From Clostridia bacterium (lineage in GTDB: Bacteria > Bacillota > Clostridia > Oscillospirales > CAG-272), in NCBI GenBank assembly GCA_017453325.1, contig JAFTKK010000077.1, positions 1 to 34,650 of the forward strand: a stretch of DNA of 34,650 nt. The letters are read 5' to 3'. The first letter of the stretch is position 1; the number at the start of each line of letters is the position of its first letter. The position numbers and the translations under genes are program-made. The notes under the pieces were generated by a model. It did no database searches. It saw only the letters and a program-made list of their open reading frames with translations, and was not told the DNA's origin. Of the stretch, positions 31,821 through 34,650 are shown piece by piece.

Positions 31821-32618
31821 CTATAAGCCAAGTAATTCTTTCTTTTTTGCATCGAACTCTTCTTGTGTGATTGCCCCCATTTCTAAGAGTTCTTTGAATT
31901 TCTTCAATTCGTCAGCATTGGAAAGTGGTTGAACAATAGTCGCGCCGCCCTTCCCTCGCTTATGCTCACTAATTTTGGCGTCAATATATTTAACCATTTC
32001 TTCTGCATATGCTATAGTTTCCGCATTACCGTTAAAAGTAATCGTGTTTTCATCACTAGCTGCATCCATCACACCACCAGAGCCTTCCACGCCACCCGGT
32101 ATGGAAAACTGGATATGTCCTGCAGTTATACCCGGCTTTTTAAACTGTACTGAGGTGATATCACTGTAATATAATGTTTTATCGCCCTTAATACCCATAG
32201 CAAAAAAATTAAGAACGCCCTTGTGCTGAATAACCACTCTGTCTTCAAAAACGTGCAAGCAATCACCAACACCCCCATCAAGGGCATACACGCTCCCAGG
32301 CAAAGGCTCGAACTTAATAATCTGTTGTTTCTCGGTTGTTGTTGTATAATTTCCGCTTACAACCTCCAAAAAAATCTGATTTGCCCAAAATCCTTTTTTG
32401 TACTCTAATTGCAGTTCTATATTCTCACCATCTTTCACCCTGATTGATTCTTTGGTAGTGAGAAATCCATACTTACAAGATATTGTACTGTCTCCATCAA
32501 CATCCAACGTAACAGTTTGACCTGTTGCAACTTGTGCCACTATTCTTGAATTGATGATAATTTTTGCCGCATCAGGCATCTTTTTTTGAAATCCATGAAT
32601 CATAATTTTTCCTGCCAT
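31821..32618 (-). CDS. SHOCT-domain protein with PH-like middle domain
   Basis: Protein of 265 residues, no signal peptide. An N-terminal beta-rich segment (IIINSRIVAQVATGQTVTLDVDGD..., about 18-75), a middle PH/DUF4429-like region (LHVFEDRVVIQHKG...DITSVQFKKPG...IQFSIPGG, about 120-180) and a C-terminal SHOCT motif (ADELKKFKELLEMGAITQEEFDAKKKELLGL, about 234-265). SHOCT is a short helical module often found at protein ends and thought to mediate oligomerisation. ATG has AAGGAGGA upstream. Divergent from a small XRE repressor, and AT-rich. Function not known. Confidence 0.85.
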   Translation of the reverse strand: MAGKIMIHGFQKKMPDAAKIIINSRIVAQVATGQTVTLDVDGDSTISCKYGFLTTKESIRVKDGENIELQLEYKKGFWANQIFLEVVSGNYTTTTEKQQIIKFEPLPGSVYALDGGVGDCLHVFEDRVVIQHKGVLNFFAMGIKGDKTLYYSDITSVQFKKPGITAGHIQFSIPGGVEGSGGVMDAASDENTITFNGNAETIAYAEEMVKYIDAKISEHKRGKGGATIVQPLSNADELKKFKELLEMGAITQEEFDAKKKELLGL

Positions 32619-32665
32619 AAAGTCTTCCTCCTTAAAAGCCGCATGCCGCGGATGATTTTAACACC

Positions 32666-32720
32666 ATAATATCACAAATTGAGATATATGTCAATATCTC
32701 AAAACGAGATTTTATATAAT
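32666..32720. promoter_or_regulatory. Divergent control region of the SHOCT and XRE genes
   Basis: Minus-strand promoter TTGACA (complement of 32689-32694), 17 bp, TATTAT (complement of 32666-32671) serves the SHOCT gene. Three GAGATAT-type half sites overlap it: the inverted repeat TTGAGATAT...ATATCTCAA (32679-32702) and the dyad ATCTC-AAAAC-GAGAT (32696-32710). TATAAT at 32715-32720 serves the XRE gene. The XRE protein is the likely ligand. Confidence 0.65.
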
Positions 32721-32737
32721 ATTTTAGAGGTGGTGAT

Positions 32738-32953
32738 ATGATGCGTTTAAAAGATTTACGGGAAGATCTGGATTTGACACAGCACGAATTGGCTATGTAC
32801 TTACACATCAAGCAAAACACGTATTCACAATACGAAAATGGGCAGCGCCAAATCCCTCTAGAACAGCTGATTAAACTCGCAAAATATTATAAAACCTCAA
32901 CTGATTATTTATTGGGTTTGACAGATATTAAAACACCTTATCCAAAAAAATAA
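32738..32953 (+). CDS. Small XRE-family repressor
   Basis: 71 residues, a single HTH domain: LKDLREDLDLTQHELAMYLHIKQNTYSQYENGQRQIPLEQLIKLAKYYKTSTDYLLGL is the standard XRE pattern. Two tandem ATGs at 32738 and 32741; GAGGTGG fits either. It is divergent from the SHOCT gene and followed immediately by a terminator. Confidence 0.92.
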   Translation: MMRLKDLREDLDLTQHELAMYLHIKQNTYSQYENGQRQIPLEQLIKLAKYYKTSTDYLLGLTDIKTPYPKK

Positions 32954-32988
32954 CGGCTTAACGCATTTGCGCTAAGCCGTTATTTTTT
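32949..32988 (+). terminator. Terminator of the XRE gene
   Basis: AATAACGGCTTA and TAAGCCGTTATT arms with an inner GCGC-rich tip, then TTTTTAT. It starts at the stop codon of the XRE gene. Confidence 0.85.
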
Positions 32989-32993
32989 ATAGA

Positions 32994-33039
32994 TTATTTG
33001 TAGCTCTCCTCGATAGCAACAGCAACTGCCACGTGTCAT
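32994..33039 (-). pseudogene. Fossil 3' end of a second GGGtGRT gene
   Basis: On the minus strand it reads ATG ACA (C) then GTG GCA GTT GCT GTT GCT and on to a TAA stop. With one extra base removed it encodes MTVAVAVAIEESYK, exactly the C-terminus of the intact neighbour at 33079. The nucleotide differences are at third positions or in a Ser codon (AGC for TCC), so it comes from a diverged homologue, not from a recent copy. No further upstream homology was seen between 33040 and 33078. Confidence 0.75.
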
Positions 33040-33078
33040 TTGGCATGACGGCAGCGGCGGTTCTCTCCAGATTTCAGC

Positions 33079-34077
33079 TTATTTGTAGGACTCTTCGATA
33101 GCTACTGCTACAGCTACCGTCATGCCTACCATGGGGTTGTTTCCTGCGCCGATGAGGCCCATCATCTCTACGTGCGCGGGCACGGAGGAGGAGCCGGCGA
33201 ACTGTGCGTCACCGTGCATACGGCCGAGGGTATCGGTCATGCCGTAGGAAGCGGGGCCTGCAGCCATGTTATCGGGGTGAAGCGTACGGCCCGTGCCGCC
33301 ACCGGAGGCAACGGAGAAGTACTTCTTGCCGTTCTCCTGGCACCACTTCTTGTAGGTACCGGCAACGGGATGCTGGAAGCGGGTGGGGTTGGTGGAGTTA
33401 CCGGTGATGGAAACGCCAACGTTCTCAAGACGCATGATCGCAACACCCTCCGGCACGCTGTCGGAGCCGTAGCACTTTACGTCAGCGCGGGGACCCTTGG
33501 AGAAGGGCTTCTCAGAAAGAACCTGAACCTCCTCGGTTGCGGGGTCAAACTGGGTCTTTACGTAGGTAAAGCCGTTGATACGGGAAATGATGTAAGCTGC
33601 GTCCTTGCCAAGACCGTTGAGGATCACGCGCAGGGGCTTTACACGAACCTTGTTTGCGTTCAGCGCGATCTTAATAGCACCCTCTGCGGCAGCAAAGGAC
33701 TCGTGACCTGCGAGGAAGCAGAAGCAATCGGTCTCCTCGGAGAGGAGCATTGCACCAAGATTACCGTGGCCAAGGCCTACCTTGCGGTTCTCGGCAACAG
33801 AGCCGGGAATGCAGAATGCCTGCAGACCGATACCGATAGCGGCAGCGGCGTCAGATGCCTTCTTGCAGCCCTTCTTAATGGCAATAGCTGCGCCAACAAC
33901 GTATGCCCACTTTGCATTTTCAAAGCAGATGGGCTGGGTCTCCTCTACGATCTTGTAGGGGTCAATGCCCTGTGCCTTGCAAATATCCATGCACTCATCA
34001 ATAGAGGAGATGCCGTATTCCTTCAGCGCGGCGAGAATTTTCGCCTCGCGTCTTTCATAACCTTCAAATTTTGCCAT
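33079..34077 (-). CDS. GGGtGRT protein
   Basis: Conserved Firmicute protein of 332 residues named for its motif; GGGTGRT is at 259-265. Other glycine-rich conserved blocks are GLGHGNLGAM (101-110), LAGHESFAAAEGA (122-134) and the end MVGMTVAVAVAIEESYK. It regularly sits next to a NifU-like iron-sulfur scaffold gene, as here (17-base gap, minus strand), and is presumed to work with it, but its biochemical role is not established. Ribosome binding site AGGAGGT ends 7 bases before the ATG at 34075-34077. No terminator with a T-run follows the stop; a weak hairpin lies at 33028-33052. Confidence 0.92.
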   Translation of the reverse strand: MAKFEGYERREAKILAALKEYGISSIDECMDICKAQGIDPYKIVEETQPICFENAKWAYVVGAAIAIKKGCKKASDAAAAIGIGLQAFCIPGSVAENRKVGLGHGNLGAMLLSEETDCFCFLAGHESFAAAEGAIKIALNANKVRVKPLRVILNGLGKDAAYIISRINGFTYVKTQFDPATEEVQVLSEKPFSKGPRADVKCYGSDSVPEGVAIMRLENVGVSITGNSTNPTRFQHPVAGTYKKWCQENGKKYFSVASGGGTGRTLHPDNMAAGPASYGMTDTLGRMHGDAQFAGSSSVPAHVEMMGLIGAGNNPMVGMTVAVAVAIEESYK

Positions 34078-34094
34078 GATACGTTACCTCCTAA

Positions 34095-34650
34095 TTACTC
34101 TTTACGAGGATCGATGTACTTTGCGGCATCGGCAAATCTGCCGTAGGTGCCCTTAGCCTTCTCGTATGCCTCGTTGGGCTCCATGCCCTTCTTGATCATA
34201 TCGGTCATCTTGCCAAGAGAAACGAACTCGTAGCCGATCACCTCGTTGTTCTCGTCAAGTGCCATTCTGGTGCAGTAGCCCTCGGTCATCTCAAGGTATC
34301 TTACGCCCTTTTCCTTGGTGCCGTACATGGTGCCGACCATCGAGCGCTCGCCCTTACCAAGGTCCTCCATGCCTGCGCCGATAACAAGGCCGCCCTCAGA
34401 GAAGGCAGACTGGCTGCGGCCGTAAACGATCTGCAGGAACAGCTCGCGCATAGCGGTGTTGATGGCGTCACACACAAGGTCGGTGTTCAGCGCCTCAAGG
34501 AGGGTCTTGCCGGGCAGGATCTCTGCGGCCATAGCGGCGGAGTGGGTCATACCCGAGCAGCCGATGGTCTCCACCAGTGCTTCCTCAATAATGCCGTTCT
34601 TCACGTTGAGGGAGAGCTTGCACGCGCCCTGCTGGGGTGCGCACCAGCCC
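34095..34650 (-). CDS. NifU-like iron-sulfur cluster scaffold protein, 5' end cut by window edge
   Basis: The reading frame is open to the right edge, so the start lies outside the window. Cys-containing blocks GWCAPQQGAC and ETIGCSGMTHSAAMAAEILPGKTL give the likely cluster-binding Cys residues; GYCTRMAL adds another. The pattern is that of the NifU N-terminal-like scaffolds encoded beside GGGtGRT proteins in Clostridia. It is upstream of the GGGtGRT gene and cotranscribed with it. The C-terminal part (GKMTDMIKKGMEPNEAYEKAKGTYGRFADAAKYIDP) looks helical. Confidence 0.88.
   Translation of the reverse strand, partial: GWCAPQQGACKLSLNVKNGIIEEALVETIGCSGMTHSAAMAAEILPGKTLLEALNTDLVCDAINTAMRELFLQIVYGRSQSAFSEGGLVIGAGMEDLGKGERSMVGTMYGTKEKGVRYLEMTEGYCTRMALDENNEVIGYEFVSLGKMTDMIKKGMEPNEAYEKAKGTYGRFADAAKYIDPRKE

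Noticed and set aside
1-34650. CRISPR arrays, tRNA or rRNA genes, riboswitches
   Set aside because: I looked for regularly spaced repeats, cloverleaf-like segments and long conserved leaders and saw none that I could support.

Overview
The window looks like chromosomal DNA of an anaerobic, endospore-forming Clostridia-type Firmicute, probably a gut carbohydrate degrader. The reasons are a SpoIVB-type sporulation protease, a GGGtGRT / NifU-like gene pair of the kind known from Clostridia, an oxygen-sensitive glycyl radical enzyme with its activase, strong AGGAGG ribosome binding sites, TTGACA-17-TATAAT promoters, and many cytoplasmic glycoside hydrolases. Everything here is read by eye; no database search or computed alignment was possible.

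Layout. 1-4.3 kb (minus): a marR-ABC-ABC operon encoding a heterodimeric exporter with one degenerate ATPase site; the last gene runs off the left edge. 4.46-5.5 kb: spoIVB. 5.56-8.7 kb: a GH4 glycosidase between two AraC regulators. 8.79-13.54 kb (plus): a tight five-gene operon (GH5-like glycosidase, aldose 1-epimerase, DgoD-like sugar-acid dehydratase, SDR dehydrogenase, HpaI/RhmA-type aldolase) that reads as a complete non-phosphorylative route from glycoside to pyruvate. 13.6-18.06 kb (minus): a Gfo/Idh oxidoreductase and an NAD-dependent epimerase in one operon, a metallo-beta-lactamase-fold hydrolase, and a GH28-like beta-helix protein. 18.27-22.3 kb (plus): GH2 beta-mannosidase and ROK kinase in one operon, then an alkaline-phosphatase-superfamily enzyme with its own promoter.

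22.4-24.6 kb is visibly AT-rich and accessory: an InlB-repeat lipoprotein with a divergent XRE repressor, and an HTH-Fic protein. 24.8-30.2 kb holds a GH29 fucosidase downstream of a glycyl radical enzyme plus activase, with a divergent AraC regulator. 30.3-31.6 kb is a barnase-like toxin carrying a Cys/His metal-binding N-terminal domain, followed by two barstar immunity genes. 31.8-32.95 kb is a SHOCT-domain protein with a divergent XRE repressor. From 33.08 kb to the right edge is the GGGtGRT / NifU-like pair, preceded by a 46-bp fossil of a second, diverged GGGtGRT 3' end.

Themes. (1) No glycosidase here shows a signal peptide and no sugar transporter is present, so oligosaccharides must be imported by systems encoded elsewhere. 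(2) Regulation is highly local: AraC proteins beside glycosidases, and two XRE repressors each divergent from one target gene with palindromic operators over the target promoter. (3) The same hairpin cassette (GGACACATCA...TGATGTGTCC) occurs three times, 33-39 bp after three unrelated minus-strand genes, and two copies bracket the barnase-barstar operon. (4) The barnase/two-barstar module, the AT-rich segments and the fossil gene tail together suggest recombination-driven cargo insertion next to the GGGtGRT locus. The best candidates for something undescribed are the barnase module and the unassigned glycyl radical enzyme.
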